Shown: positions 1 to 6,859, counted from the stretch's first letter. The stretch is DNA of 21,892 nucleotides from Candidatus Wolfebacteria bacterium (GCA_026394835.1 JAPLZW010000060.1:1-21892), one strand, 5' to 3'. Numbers and translations are program-made. Notes: generated by a model from the letters alone, not told the origin.

Positions 1-132
1 AAAGTAAAAATAAAAGCCTTTGGATTCCTCGCCAGGGTTTTCCAGCACGAGGTTGATCATCTGAACGGCAAGCTTTTCATAGACAAAGCGAAGAATTTGA
101 AAAAGCTGGAAAAAGAAAATATTGAAAAATGA
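1..132 (+). CDS. def: Peptide deformylase, C-terminal fragment
   Basis: The window opens inside this gene; only the last 43 codons are present, ending in TGA at 130-132. The fragment contains [10 protein letters not shown], which is the HExxH metal-binding helix of peptide deformylase (two His ligands and the catalytic Glu), followed by a lysine-rich tail. The enzyme removes the formyl group from the N-terminal methionine of new proteins. Its stop overlaps the fmt start as ATGA (129-132), so def and fmt are co-transcribed and probably translationally coupled. This is the classic def-fmt pair, with deformylation and formylation encoded together. The identification rests on the motif and the fmt neighbour. 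The 5' part lies outside the window. Confidence 0.9.
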   Translation, partial: KVKIKAFGFLARVFQHEVDHLNGKLFIDKAKNLKKLEKENIEK

Positions 133-992
133 AATACGTATTTTTCGGCACACCGGAATTTGCCGCCATTATCTTAGATAAGCTGGTTCAAACCGGATTT
201 ATTCCCGATGCTATAGTTTGCAATCCCGACCGGCCGGCAGGCAGAAAACAGATTATGACTCCCCCGCCAACGAAGATTTTGGCCGGCATCCGGGGATTTC
301 AGGACAAAGTTAATATGCTTCAGCCAGAAAAACTGGACCAGAAATTTATTAGTTCATTATCCAAAATTCATGATTCATTCGATTTTTTCATTGTCGCCGC
401 TTACGGAAAAATAATTCCGAAAGAAGTTTTTGGAATCCCCGATCTGGGAACTATCGGGGTTCATCCGTCGCTTTTACCCGGGCACCGCGGCGCATCCCCT
501 ATCCAGGCAATAATTCTTTCGGGAAACACAAAAACCGGGACAACGCTTTATCTTATGGATGAAAAAGTGGATCACGGGCCGATAATCGCGCAAAAAGCGC
601 TCGAGAATTATGAATCAGGAATTATGAATTACGAATCGCTTATGAAAAAATTGGCGGAGTTGAGCGGAGATTTGCTTATTAAAATCTTGCCGGAATTTTT
701 AGCGGGAAAAATCAAAGCCGAAACGCAAGATGAAGCTTTAGCGACTTTTACTAAAAAATTCGTGGCCGAAGATGGCTTTGTAAAATCTGAAGATTTGGAA
801 ACAGCTCAAAACCAGGGCGGCGAAATCGCTTTAGAAATTGACCGCAAAATCCGGGCATTAAATCCCGAACCCGGAACCTGGACGATAAAAGATGGCAAGC
901 GGATGAAATTGCTTGAAGCGGAAATAACTTCCGAGAATAAATTGAAGCTCAAGAAAATCCAAATTGAAGGAGGAAATCCGGTTTCGGTTTAA
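129..992 (+). CDS. fmt: Methionyl-tRNA formyltransferase
   Basis: The enzyme transfers a formyl group from 10-formyl-tetrahydrofolate to Met-tRNA(fMet) for translation initiation. It is 287 residues, slightly shorter than the usual 310 or so. The N-terminal catalytic domain starts with [11 protein letters not shown]. The folate-site signature is at about residues 108-125 ([15 protein letters not shown]), followed by the conserved [10 protein letters not shown] with the active-site Asp at about 148. The C-terminal OB-like domain follows from about residue 205. At residue 110, where E. coli Fmt has the catalytic Asn106 (NVH), this protein has Gly (GVH); the His and Asp of the triad are kept. 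The start is the ATG that overlaps the def stop. No Shine-Dalgarno sequence is visible, which fits translational coupling. Confidence 0.95.
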   Translation: MKYVFFGTPEFAAIILDKLVQTGFIPDAIVCNPDRPAGRKQIMTPPPTKILAGIRGFQDKVNMLQPEKLDQKFISSLSKIHDSFDFFIVAAYGKIIPKEVFGIPDLGTIGVHPSLLPGHRGASPIQAIILSGNTKTGTTLYLMDEKVDHGPIIAQKALENYESGIMNYESLMKKLAELSGDLLIKILPEFLAGKIKAETQDEALATFTKKFVAEDGFVKSEDLETAQNQGGEIALEIDRKIRALNPEPGTWTIKDGKRMKLLEAEITSENKLKLKKIQIEGGNPVSV

Positions 993-1017
993 ATTTCCGG
1001 AAGCATTTTTGTTGTGC

Positions 1018-1023
1018 TATAAT
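1018..1023 (+). promoter_or_regulatory. Extended -10 promoter of the SIMPL gene
   Basis: TATAAT is preceded by TGC, giving an extended -10 (TGnTATAAT). No good -35 is seen 17 bp upstream (TTCCGG region). The site lies in the short gap after fmt and 43 nt before the next ATG. It would give an AT-rich leader without a Shine-Dalgarno sequence. Confidence 0.6.
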
Positions 1024-1066
1024 TAAAAAATTCGCAAGTGAAAAAAATATAAATAAAATAAATTTT

Positions 1067-1882
1067 ATGAATCAAAATATAAAAAACGGGCTCGGAGTCG
1101 TTGCCGCTCTCGTAGTGCTTATGCTGGGTTACTCGGCCATAAGTTACGTAAATTCTTATGGAAAATCCATCCAGCCGTCTTCTTTCAGAAGTTTTTCCGT
1201 ATCAGGTGAAGGCAAAGTCACCGCCATTCCGGACGTGGCCAAGTTTACCTTTACGGTAATAACCGAAGGAGGCAAGGATGTCGCCGCGCTCCAGAAGGAC
1301 AATACAGACAAAACCAATAAAGCTATCGCGTTTGTAAAATCAAGCGGCGTAGAAGAGAAAGATATCAAAACGCAATCTTACAATATCGACCCGCGCTATG
1401 AAAGCTATAAGTGCCGCTCGGCCATCTCTTCCATCTCCCCTGTTTCGGATTATTCGGCGGGAGCTGTCTGCCCGCCGGCATCAATTGTAGGATACACGGT
1501 AACGCAAACCGTTGAAGTGAAGGTCCGCGACTTCAGCAAGACCGGAGACATAATGGCGGGCATCGTGAAAAACGGCGCCAATCAGGTAAGTTCACTTTCG
1601 TTCACAATTGACGATTCAACCAAAGTCCAGGCCGATGCGAGAGCTCAAGCCATCACAAAAGCCAGAGAAAAAGCCGAAAGCATAGCCAAAGCCGGAGGTT
1701 TCGGTATCGGACAGCTTTTAAGCATTCAGGAAGGAGGATATTATCCGGCATACGCCAAGGCAGCATATGATTCATCGGGTTACGGCATAGGTGGAGGCGT
1801 GGCGCAAAATGCCGCTCCCACGATCCAACCGGGCTCACAGGAAGTAAATATTACAGTCACTCTGCAATACGAGATCCGATAA
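1067..1882 (+). CDS. Membrane-anchored SIMPL-domain (DUF541) protein
   Basis: Residues 8-28 form one N-terminal membrane segment or uncleaved signal, so the rest of the protein lies outside the cytoplasm. The domain from about residue 40 to the end has the SIMPL/DUF541 pattern: FSVSGEGKVTAIPDVAKFTF at the start, then a middle YTVTQTVEVKVRDFSKTG and a late helix rich in Ala/Lys (ARAQAITKAREKAESIAKAG). Members include Brucella BP26 and E. coli YggE. They are linked to oxidative stress or envelope function, but the biochemical role is not settled. A Cys pair (in YKCRS and AVCPPA) lies in an insertion at about residues 115-140 and could form a disulphide. The gene has its own promoter at 1018 and is followed by two hairpins (1887-1919 and 1919-1950). 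Confidence 0.85.
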   Translation: MNQNIKNGLGVVAALVVLMLGYSAISYVNSYGKSIQPSSFRSFSVSGEGKVTAIPDVAKFTFTVITEGGKDVAALQKDNTDKTNKAIAFVKSSGVEEKDIKTQSYNIDPRYESYKCRSAISSISPVSDYSAGAVCPPASIVGYTVTQTVEVKVRDFSKTGDIMAGIVKNGANQVSSLSFTIDDSTKVQADARAQAITKAREKAESIAKAGGFGIGQLLSIQEGGYYPAYAKAAYDSSGYGIGGGVAQNAAPTIQPGSQEVNITVTLQYEIR

Positions 1883-1886
1883 TAAA

Positions 1887-1919
1887 TAAATCTTACGAAG
1901 TTGAACTTCGTAAGATTTA
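1887..1919 (+). repeat. 29-bp palindrome, copy 1 (after the SIMPL gene)
   Basis: This is a perfect inverted repeat: arm AATCTTACGAAGTT, a central G at 1903, then the complementary arm. Flanking bases extend the stem to 16 bp here. It begins 4 nt after the stop codon. The same palindrome recurs at 11909-11937 and 13006-13034. As RNA it would be a long hairpin with almost no loop. There is no T-run directly after it, so it is not a textbook terminator; a true terminator hairpin follows at once. Confidence 0.85.
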
Positions 1920-1950
1920 AAAACACCGGTTGTCACAGCCGGTGTTTTTT
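1919..1950 (+). terminator. Intrinsic terminator after the SIMPL gene
   Basis: AAACACCGG (1921-1929) pairs with CCGGTGTTT (1939-1947). The stem is extended inwards by T-G and T-A pairs around a 5-nt loop, and a T6 run ends at 1950. The TTG-started extension of the helicase frame begins inside this hairpin, which argues against that start. Confidence 0.85.
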
Positions 1951-1951
1951 A

Positions 1952-1981
1952 TTGGCTTTATTCCCCTATCTGTGTTATGGT
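1952..1981 (+). promoter_or_regulatory. Putative promoter of the helicase gene
   Basis: TTGGCT (1952-1957), an 18-bp spacer and TATGGT (1976-1981), with TG one base upstream of the -10 (TGTTATGGT). The -10 ends 8 nt before the ATG at 1990, so the mRNA would have almost no leader. It sits directly after the terminator. Confidence 0.45.
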
Positions 1982-1989
1982 GTGCTCAA

Positions 1990-3261
1990 ATGGAAACTCA
2001 AAAAGATTTTTACGGGCTTGGCATCGCGCCCGGCATTCTGCAGGTTCTAGCCAAGCTCAATTTTAAGACGCCTACTCCCATTCAAGAGCAGTCAATTCCG
2101 GTTGCGATAGAAGGAAAAGACCTGATAGGCATTGCCCAAACAGGCACAGGGAAGACTCTTGCCTTTGGAATTCCGCTTATTCAGCGGGTTCTTCATGGAA
2201 ACGGCATCGGGCTTGTAATTGCTCCGACCCGCGAACTTGCCCTCCAAATTGACGAGACTCTGCGCAAACTCGCCACTACTCTCGGCTTAAGAACAGCCGT
2301 TCTTATCGGCGGCGAATCAATGTATGGACAAATAAAAGATATCCGCCGGAATCCTCAGGTTATTATCGCGACTCCGGGCCGGCTTATCGACCACCTTGAA
2401 CAGAAAAATGTTTCACTCCAAAAAGTAAGCGTGTTCGTTCTGGATGAAGCCGACAGGATGCTGGATATGGGTTTCGCTCCCCAATTGAAACGCATTCTTC
2501 CTATTTTGCCGCGGGGAAAACAAACAATGCTTTTCTCGGCAACTATGCCCGACCAAATTGTAGATATAGCGAGAACTTATTTAAAACTTCCGGTAAGGGT
2601 TGAAATCGCGCGTTCGGGAACGACCGTAAAAGATGTCACGCAGGAATTATTTTTCGTTATGCAGGATGAAAAACCCAGGCTTCTGGAAAAAGTTCTCCAG
2701 GAATACCGCGGTTCGGTTTTGGTATTCTCCCGCACAAAACACAGCGCGAAAAGAATCGCGGGCTTGATACGCGCCTTGGGGCATACCTCTGCCGAAATTC
2801 ACGGCAATCGTTCTTTGGCGCAAAGAAAAGACGCGCTTCAGGGATTCAAAACCGGAAAATACAGGGTGCTTGCGGCAACGGACATCGCGGCGCGCGGCAT
2901 TGACGTGACAAATATTGAACTTGTCTTAAATTACGACTTGCCGGAAAATGCCGAGGACTATGTCCACAGAATCGGCCGCACCGCCAGAGCCGGAGTTAAA
3001 GGCCACGCGATTTCTTTCGCCAGACCCAATCAAAGAGGAGATGTGCGCGCTATTGAACATTTAATCCGGGCTGAACTGCCGGTATCAAAAATACCGACTC
3101 TTCCTCCTCCAATTCCATTTAAATTCAAAGCGGAAGCGCCCGAAAGAAATTATTCTTCTTCAAGAAACTCAAGAACTTCCAGGCCAAGGACTCCGTATCA
3201 ATCACGGAGATTCGGAGAACGGCGTCCGCGCCCGGCTTTCAGGGGAAGAAAACCGCTGTAA
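1990..3261 (+). CDS. DEAD-box ATP-dependent RNA helicase (RhlE/CsdA type)
   Basis: The protein is 423 residues and carries all the family motifs in order: Q motif PTPIQEQSIP (28-37), motif I AQTGTGKT (49-56), Ia PTRELA, TPGRL (128-132), II DEAD (152-155), III SAT (183-185), V AARGID (300-305) and VI HRIGRTAR (326-333). After the two RecA-like domains comes a basic Ser/Arg/Pro-rich tail of about 50 residues, typical of helicases acting on structured RNA or ribosomes. The role is ATP-driven RNA unwinding in ribosome assembly or mRNA decay. The ATG at 1990 is chosen because the longer TTG frame starts inside the preceding terminator hairpin and adds residues not found in the family. The stop codon lies in the loop of the gene's own terminator. 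Confidence 0.93.
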   Translation: METQKDFYGLGIAPGILQVLAKLNFKTPTPIQEQSIPVAIEGKDLIGIAQTGTGKTLAFGIPLIQRVLHGNGIGLVIAPTRELALQIDETLRKLATTLGLRTAVLIGGESMYGQIKDIRRNPQVIIATPGRLIDHLEQKNVSLQKVSVFVLDEADRMLDMGFAPQLKRILPILPRGKQTMLFSATMPDQIVDIARTYLKLPVRVEIARSGTTVKDVTQELFFVMQDEKPRLLEKVLQEYRGSVLVFSRTKHSAKRIAGLIRALGHTSAEIHGNRSLAQRKDALQGFKTGKYRVLAATDIAARGIDVTNIELVLNYDLPENAEDYVHRIGRTARAGVKGHAISFARPNQRGDVRAIEHLIRAELPVSKIPTLPPPIPFKFKAEAPERNYSSSRNSRTSRPRTPYQSRRFGERRPRPAFRGRKPL

Positions 3262-3273
3262 TCAGCGGTTTTT
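3249..3273 (+). terminator. Terminator overlapping the helicase stop codon
   Basis: AACCGCTG (3251-3258), loop TAAT, then CAGCGGTT (3263-3270) and a short T-run. The TAA stop (3259-3261) forms most of the loop. Confidence 0.8.
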
Positions 3274-3277
3274 AATA

Positions 3278-3306
3278 TTGACAAATTAGGTAAAATATGC
3301 TATGTT
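3278..3306 (+). promoter_or_regulatory. Near-consensus sigma-70 promoter of the 97-aa gene
   Basis: A perfect TTGACA (3278-3283), a 17-bp spacer and TATGTT (3301-3306) with an extended TGC before the -10. Transcription would start near 3313. There a hairpin GCTCAC (3314-3319)/GTGAGC (3327-3332) would form the very 5' end of the mRNA. This is one of the two strongest promoters in the window. Confidence 0.75.
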
Positions 3307-3378
3307 TTGGATAGCTCACTATGGTGGTGAGCGGTTGTCATAGCCTGTTTTATAGCGGGCAGATAAGGAGGATTCTCC

Positions 3379-3672
3379 ATGACCATCAACGGAAGGCTTG
3401 TTCTGACTTTTGAGCTTGGACGGCATCACGTCACAGGAGAGCCCCAGTGGCGGAGCCGGGACGGGAACATTCTCTATGTTCCCAACGACTTCAAGACGAT
3501 TCAACCCACCGAGATGGAGAATCGGTGGGTCTGCGAGTCGACGCGGACCATCTACGAGGCGCCGAACGACGGCAAGTTCAAGATCGTCGTCGTGAACCTC
3601 ATCCGGCCGGCCGTGACCGCCCGCTGCCTGCGGCGGCGCGCCACCCATCAAATGGCCGGTGCTCCTGCCTAA
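3379..3672 (+). CDS. Small hypothetical protein, GC-rich gene with a strong ribosome site
   Basis: I do not recognise this 97-residue protein. It has no membrane segment or signal peptide. It starts MTINGRLVLTFELGRHHV, contains two Cys, and ends in an arginine-rich stretch (RCLRRRATHQMAGAPA). AAGGAGG lies 8 nt before the ATG, an ideal Shine-Dalgarno sequence in a window where most genes have none. Third codon positions are mostly G or C (GTC, AAC, CGG, GCC), unlike the A/T-ending codons of the neighbours. The gene is a closed unit: consensus promoter (3278), 5' hairpin leader, ORF, and strong terminator (3699-3730). This points to recent transfer and high expression. Two other frames are also open because of the GC content. 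This frame is chosen for its start site. Confidence 0.65.
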   Translation: MTINGRLVLTFELGRHHVTGEPQWRSRDGNILYVPNDFKTIQPTEMENRWVCESTRTIYEAPNDGKFKIVVVNLIRPAVTARCLRRRATHQMAGAPA

Positions 3673-3698
3673 CTCCCAACAACCCACACCACCACTAC

Positions 3699-3730
3699 GA
3701 AGACCGCATGGTTCGTCCAGCGGTCTTTTT
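3699..3730 (+). terminator. Strong intrinsic terminator of the 97-aa gene
   Basis: AGACCGC (3701-3707) pairs with GCGGTCT (3720-3726). The inner TGG/CCA pairs close a short loop, and TTTTT ends at 3730. It lies 27 nt after the stop codon. Confidence 0.85.
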
Positions 3731-3771
3731 CTATCGAAAAGAATTCCACTATCATTTTCCCGGAGCAGTTT

Positions 3772-3828
3772 ATGACAACCGTAAAGGAAGCCTTGGAAAC
3801 TCTTAAGTTGGATAATAAGGGTAAATAA
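3772..3828 (+). other. 18-codon stub ORF, possibly a truncated gene start
   Basis: The ATG at 3772 has GGAG 8 nt upstream and reads MTTVKEALETLKLDNKGK, then TAA. The peptide looks like the first helix of a longer protein that has been cut off. It could also be chance. It points towards the converging 177-aa gene and ends directly beside that gene's stop. Confidence 0.3.
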
Positions 3829-4362
3829 TCAGCGGTCCCCGATTATTTCAGTCAGCCTATTGTCTTCCACGCGGAAATATTTCGAAACCCCGGCTGAAGG
3901 CTGTGCCGACATCGGTTCTCCGGGCTTCCGCTCCGCGTAATTTACGATAATCTTTCTATTCTTGATTTCGGTTGTTTGCGGCGCGATTCTGTCGCCGAGA
4001 AAAATGGCATTAGTGCCCTTATAGCCAGCCTTAACTTTAATCGCCGCGACCAAATAATAAAACGTGCCGCTTCCGCCGCTGTCTTGGGTAAGAAGGAATG
4101 CCGTATCTAATAAGCCGCTGCCGGTTAAGTCGCCCGTCGCCTCATTTCCGAAATATTGCGTCACAAGATTGGAGGCGGATCCCGGAACAACTTCAGTTTC
4201 AGCGTATCCGCTTATTAACGAAATATCCTTTCCCTCAATGCTGTAAGTCGCGTTTTTATAATCCGTAGCCAGCAAAGGAGCCTGGGTGCTTCTGTGCCAT
4301 AAAGCCACTCCGCCAATGGCGATTGCGATAACGGCAACTAAGGTGATTATCCTGGTTTTCAT
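3829..4362 (-). CDS. Membrane-anchored hypothetical protein
   Basis: The 177-residue protein has an N-terminal hydrophobic segment (residues 5-22, RIITLVAVIAIAIGGVAL) after a Lys/Arg start, so it is probably an exported protein with an uncleaved anchor. The body contains YFGNEATGDLTGSGLLDTAF followed by TFYYLVAAI, a Gly/Asp-rich loop and a beta strand, which resembles FG-GAP-like or calcium-loop repeats. I cannot assign a function. It is the last gene of the minus-strand run. Its ATG is preceded by the shared leader core CAATAATTTTTGATTT, and the stop codon of the upstream hydrolase lies inside that leader, 6 nt before this ATG. An AT-rich hairpin (AATAATC/GATTATT, 3824-3847) spans the stop and may help end the transcript. 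Confidence 0.75.
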   Translation of the reverse strand: MKTRIITLVAVIAIAIGGVALWHRSTQAPLLATDYKNATYSIEGKDISLISGYAETEVVPGSASNLVTQYFGNEATGDLTGSGLLDTAFLLTQDSGGSGTFYYLVAAIKVKAGYKGTNAIFLGDRIAPQTTEIKNRKIIVNYAERKPGEPMSAQPSAGVSKYFRVEDNRLTEIIGDR

Positions 4363-4382
4363 ATCAAATCAAAAATTATTGG
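4363..4382 (-). repeat. Shared start-codon leader, copy 1
   Basis: Read on the minus strand, the core CAATAATTTTTGATTT is followed by GAT and the ATG of the 177-aa gene. The TGA stop of the upstream hydrolase (4369-4371) is part of the core, so that protein's last residues (NNF) are encoded by the leader. Confidence 0.85.
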
Positions 4383-4917
4383 TTATAAGCTTAACTAGAA
4401 GCGGGAATTTTTTATAAGGCTGTTTATAAGTCGTGGAGCCCATATGCCATTCGTGATTGATAATCAAAATCCCGCCGAGATTATTAAACATAATCCTCCC
4501 CTGCTTATCATTACAACCCCAGGGGTCATTATCGGAATTTATAAACACGAAATTTTGAGCGTGTTTTTTTATTTTTTTCCAGTCGGGATTGCCCAACTTT
4601 TTGCCTTTCTGGTCTTGTGGCAATAATTTGGCATAACCAGAAACTAAAATAACTTGCTTAACTTTTATCTTTATATTTTCAAGGATACTTAAAATAATCT
4701 GCGAACCGGATGAATGGCCGATTATTACGGTATCATTTGAAAATTTTCCGTTTTTAAGAATAAAAGAAAGCCAGTCCTGAATATTGGGTTTTTCCGCGTT
4801 CGGCAACTGGGGAAGCCATACTCTATACCCCCTCGCCTTCAATTCTTTTTTTAGATAAGGAAACCAAAAATCTTTAGGCTTGTCTCCCGTCCCGTGTAAA
4901 ATGATAGCGTTTTTCAT
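4369..4917 (-). CDS. RBBP9/YdeN-like alpha/beta hydrolase
   Basis: The 182-residue protein is a small serine hydrolase. The N-terminal strand and oxyanion loop are AIILHGTGDKP (4-14). The nucleophile elbow GHSSG (67-71) carries Ser69. The acid is in SDNDPWG (128-134), and the base is probably His158 in HEWHMG (155-160). The order and spacing match the RBBP9/DUF1749-like family. The substrate is unknown. It lies in a minus-strand run of small enzymes and has the shared leader before its ATG. Its C-terminus NNF-stop is made from the leader of the next gene, which suggests the end was altered when the two units were joined. Confidence 0.85.
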   Translation of the reverse strand: MKNAIILHGTGDKPKDFWFPYLKKELKARGYRVWLPQLPNAEKPNIQDWLSFILKNGKFSNDTVIIGHSSGSQIILSILENIKIKVKQVILVSGYAKLLPQDQKGKKLGNPDWKKIKKHAQNFVFINSDNDPWGCNDKQGRIMFNNLGGILIINHEWHMGSTTYKQPYKKFPLLVKLITNNF

Positions 4918-4937
4918 ATTAAATCAAAAATTATTGG
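4918..4937 (-). repeat. Shared start-codon leader, copy 2
   Basis: The minus-strand core CAATAATTTTTGATTT is followed by AAT and the ATG of the hydrolase. The core is identical to the other four copies; one base after it differs (A instead of G). Confidence 0.85.
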
Positions 4938-4950
4938 GTTGCGTGGTTAA

Positions 4951-5574
4951 TTATAATCCCTCGGTTAGAATTTTGTATAAAGCATCTGTTACTGACTTCA
5001 ATTCCAAAAGCTCCTCCTCTTTGGAATGCTGTATTGAAGGCTTATTGGTTGTTTTGGAAATATATAAGGCGCGCACCGGCATCTGAATATGCCCCTCTCC
5101 GAATTCGTGGTCAGTCAGGATAACTTCTCTCTTAGATTCCGATTTATGGACTGTGCCATCAGGGTCAAGCAACACAAACGCTTCAATCCAAGCCGCGTCA
5201 ACTTTGCCTCCATGCTTTTTCGCGATATTCTTCCAAAATCCCAAAAGAGATTCGGCTATTTCTTCTTTCGTTAATGTTTTTTCATCTTTTTCTCCTAAAG
5301 CTTTTCTTTTGGGCGCGTCCACCAAACCCTCACCCTGAATCCAAAAACCGGTGTCATTAGCCAAAATCGGCGTATCAACTTTTCCAAAATAAGCGCGGGC
5401 TTTAATCTCGGCATTCTCAGCCAGAGTTTTTCCGTTCTCTTCCGGTTCAATATTTTCCAATCCGAAATCTTTCGGAGTAAAAATTTCGATATCCAATCCG
5501 GTACTCTCGATTAAATCCCTAAACCTTTGGATTTTCCCTTCATTATAGGTGGCTAAAAAAATCTTTCGTTTCAT
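4951..5574 (-). CDS. Ham1/RdgB-like non-canonical NTP pyrophosphatase
   Basis: The 207-residue protein starts with KIFLATYNEGKI, the ITPase-family nucleotide-binding motif (T/SxNxxK). It continues with ENAEIKARAYF and ANDTGF, where the family has the catalytic ADDSG. These features mark the Ham1/RdgB fold, which hydrolyses ITP/XTP-like nucleotides to monophosphates and so keeps damaged purines out of nucleic acids. The middle and the C-terminal part (GHIQMPVRALY and SIQHSKEEE) depart from canonical RdgB, so the exact substrate may differ. It is preceded by the shared leader and follows the GrpB-like gene by 34 nt. Confidence 0.8.
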   Translation of the reverse strand: MKRKIFLATYNEGKIQRFRDLIESTGLDIEIFTPKDFGLENIEPEENGKTLAENAEIKARAYFGKVDTPILANDTGFWIQGEGLVDAPKRKALGEKDEKTLTKEEIAESLLGFWKNIAKKHGGKVDAAWIEAFVLLDPDGTVHKSESKREVILTDHEFGEGHIQMPVRALYISKTTNKPSIQHSKEEELLELKSVTDALYKILTEGL

Positions 5575-5594
5575 ATCAAATCAAAAATTATTGG
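5575..5594 (-). repeat. Shared start-codon leader, copy 3
   Basis: The minus-strand core CAATAATTTTTGATTT is followed by GAT and the ATG of the Ham1-like gene. A C-rich stretch (CATCCCCACCC) lies just upstream. Confidence 0.85.
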
Positions 5595-5608
5595 GGTGGG
5601 GATGGATT

Positions 5609-6118
5609 TTATTTATTTTCCAATATCTTATTAAAAAACTCATACTTCTTCCGTGCATAATCCTTGAAATTTTTCTGTCCAAGAGGCAATTTAATTTGTT
5701 CGTATTCATCCCTTAGCGCCTTATTTTCAGATAATAGCTCAAATACGCGAATCTGATCTTTGAGATTTTGAGAGTTTTTATCGGTTAGAAATAAATCCAC
5801 TCCAAATCCGTCTTTCATAAATTCCCACTTAATAGATGTCCCCCTCTTTTTTGGTTCGCCGTAAAGTTTTTCTATAATCGGTGAATACTTCGTGTATTCT
5901 TCCGGACTTGAAAGAATATTGATATCTATATCGTTTTGCCCGGCAATGCCAAGAGCAACAGCTCCCCCGAAATGAATCATTAAATCCGGCAATACCTTTT
6001 CCAAATTATCGATTATCTCATGCGCAATTTCCCGCGCCCTGGGGTCAAAAGGTTTAACAATAATCGTTAGGTCGTCAGGGAAATTCGCTAAATGTTTTTC
6101 TTGAGATTCTTTAAGCAT
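5609..6118 (-). CDS. GrpB-like nucleotidyltransferase family protein
   Basis: The protein has 169 residues from the ATG at 6118. HFGGAVALGIAGQNDIDINI (about 49-68) is the core of the GrpB/UPF0157 branch of the nucleotidyltransferase superfamily: a G-rich helix start followed by the DxD metal-binding motif. A later Asp is in GFGVDLFL. Cellular substrates of this family are not well established. The open frame extends to a TTG at 6127, but the ATG three codons later sits beside the shared leader and is the better start. It is the first gene of the minus-strand run GrpB, Ham1, hydrolase, 177-aa protein. The run probably forms one transcript, with a promoter somewhere in 6142-6240. Confidence 0.8.
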   Translation of the reverse strand: MLKESQEKHLANFPDDLTIIVKPFDPRAREIAHEIIDNLEKVLPDLMIHFGGAVALGIAGQNDIDINILSSPEEYTKYSPIIEKLYGEPKKRGTSIKWEFMKDGFGVDLFLTDKNSQNLKDQIRVFELLSENKALRDEYEQIKLPLGQKNFKDYARKKYEFFNKILENK

Positions 6119-6141
6119 ATGGTTCAAATCAAAAATTATTG
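6119..6141 (-). repeat. Shared start-codon leader, copy 4
   Basis: The minus-strand core CAATAATTTTTGATTT is followed by GAACCAT and the ATG of the GrpB-like gene. This copy has 4 extra bases between core and start codon compared with the others. Confidence 0.8.
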
Positions 6142-6263
6142 TAGTTTTTTACCCAAGTCTGATAAGCTAAAAAATTAGTGTATCACTTATAGAACATACT
6201 GATAAGCTGATAATTAGGTTAAATAGACGGTCTCGCAAAATCAGTTTGTGCTACCCCTCCTAT

Positions 6264-6306
6264 CCCACAATAATAATACAAAAATCACCCACCGCAAGGA
6301 TGGGCT
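6264..6306. repeat. 43-bp direct repeat, copy A
   Basis: It is 41 of 43 identical to 8432-8474 in the same orientation, with weaker similarity continuing about 50 bp to the right. On the plus strand CCCACC and GGATGGG pair around a GCAA (GNRA) tetraloop with one bulged A. Flanking ACAAAAA and TTTTTGT extend the stem, so this copy could act as a terminator. Confidence 0.75.
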
Positions 6307-6381
6307 GTTTTTGTATTTGGCTGACCGTCTGGAATGATGCTGGAATCAGTATTACAGCTTCTTTGCCGTGATTAGAGAAAT

Positions 6382-6414
6382 AAAAAAGGGCGAGAAGAGA
6401 AATTCCTCCTCGCC
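6382..6414 (-). terminator. Terminator of the 59-aa small gene
   Basis: Read on the minus strand, GGCGAG (6414-6409) pairs with CTCGCC (6394-6389); further pairs lie inside one mismatch, and TTTTTT (6387-6382) follows. It lies 35 nt after the stop of the 6450 gene. Confidence 0.8.
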
Positions 6415-6449
6415 TGGTGTCGTTAGCGCCCAGATCACTTCTTGGAGAA

Positions 6450-6629
6450 TCAAAGCTGTATCCCGGTGACTGACTCAAGACCTTCTTTGTAGGCCTCTTC
6501 CTCGTCCGCATCCATTCCAACCATGTCGCCCAGATGACCTATGGATCCAGACACCGTCTGGTCCTTAGCAGCTTCATTTCCCAGCTTGTAGGCGTCCACA
6601 AGTTTTTGGACTTCCTCTCTTTTTGACAT
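6450..6629 (-). CDS. Small acidic hypothetical protein (59 aa)
   Basis: I do not recognise this protein. It starts MSKREEVQKLVDAYKLGNEA and continues with a Gly/Met-rich centre and an acidic helix DEEEAYKEGLESV, so it is mostly helical and acidic with no membrane segment. The ATG at 6629 has GGAAGGGGGTGAG just upstream, one of only two strong Shine-Dalgarno sequences seen here. The longer frame (to 6677) runs through that site and is rejected. The gene is a self-contained unit with a perfect TTGACA promoter (6699-6728), a leader of about 60 nt and a hairpin terminator (6382-6414). In build it resembles the 97-aa gene at 3379. Confidence 0.7.
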   Translation of the reverse strand: MSKREEVQKLVDAYKLGNEAAKDQTVSGSIGHLGDMVGMDADEEEAYKEGLESVTGIQL

Positions 6630-6698
6630 CCAACTCACCCCCTTCCAATTCCAGCGTTTGGGTGATTCAGGCGCCACGACACCAATATGCTAATTGAA

Positions 6699-6728
6699 CG
6701 TATACCACAATATAATACGACTTGTCAA
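6699..6728 (-). promoter_or_regulatory. Consensus promoter of the 59-aa gene
   Basis: On the minus strand: TTGACA (6728-6723), an 18-bp spacer and TATACG (6704-6699) with an extended TGG before the -10. The transcript would start near 6692 and have a leader of about 60 nt ending in the strong ribosome site. Confidence 0.75.
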
Positions 6729-6859
6729 TTTAAAAAGTTGTCGCAAGGTATAGGCTACCCTTGTTGGACGTGTTTAGAACTGTGAATTGGCAAGAAATTC
6801 ATAGTAGTTTGGCAATTTTAACACAATAAATAAAGGAATCCTTTTTTCTGTACGAGAAA

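Larger units (their letters stand above)
6142..6449. other. Noncoding stretch upstream of the GrpB-like gene
   Basis: No convincing gene. It holds two direct copies of CTGATAAGCT (6159-6168 and 6199-6208) near where the GrpB promoter should lie. A weak minus-strand promoter is possible here (TTATCA, 16 bp, TATAAG). Next come the first copy of the 43-bp repeat (6264-6306) and a terminator (6382-6414). A minus-strand open frame across the repeat has no credible start. Confidence 0.5.

Noticed and set aside
1930..1989. TTG-started N-terminal extension of the helicase
   Set aside because: It begins inside the terminator hairpin of the preceding gene, and the added residues do not fit the family. 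ATG at 1990 follows a plausible promoter.
3319..3806. Other long frames overlapping the 97-aa gene (3319-3687 minus, 3410-3595 and 3447-3806 plus)
   Set aside because: They are open because the segment is GC-rich. None has the Shine-Dalgarno and promoter placement of the 3379 frame.
6260..6520. Minus-strand 86-codon frame
   Set aside because: It crosses a terminator, the 43-bp repeat and the real 59-aa gene in another frame. The product looks non-biological.
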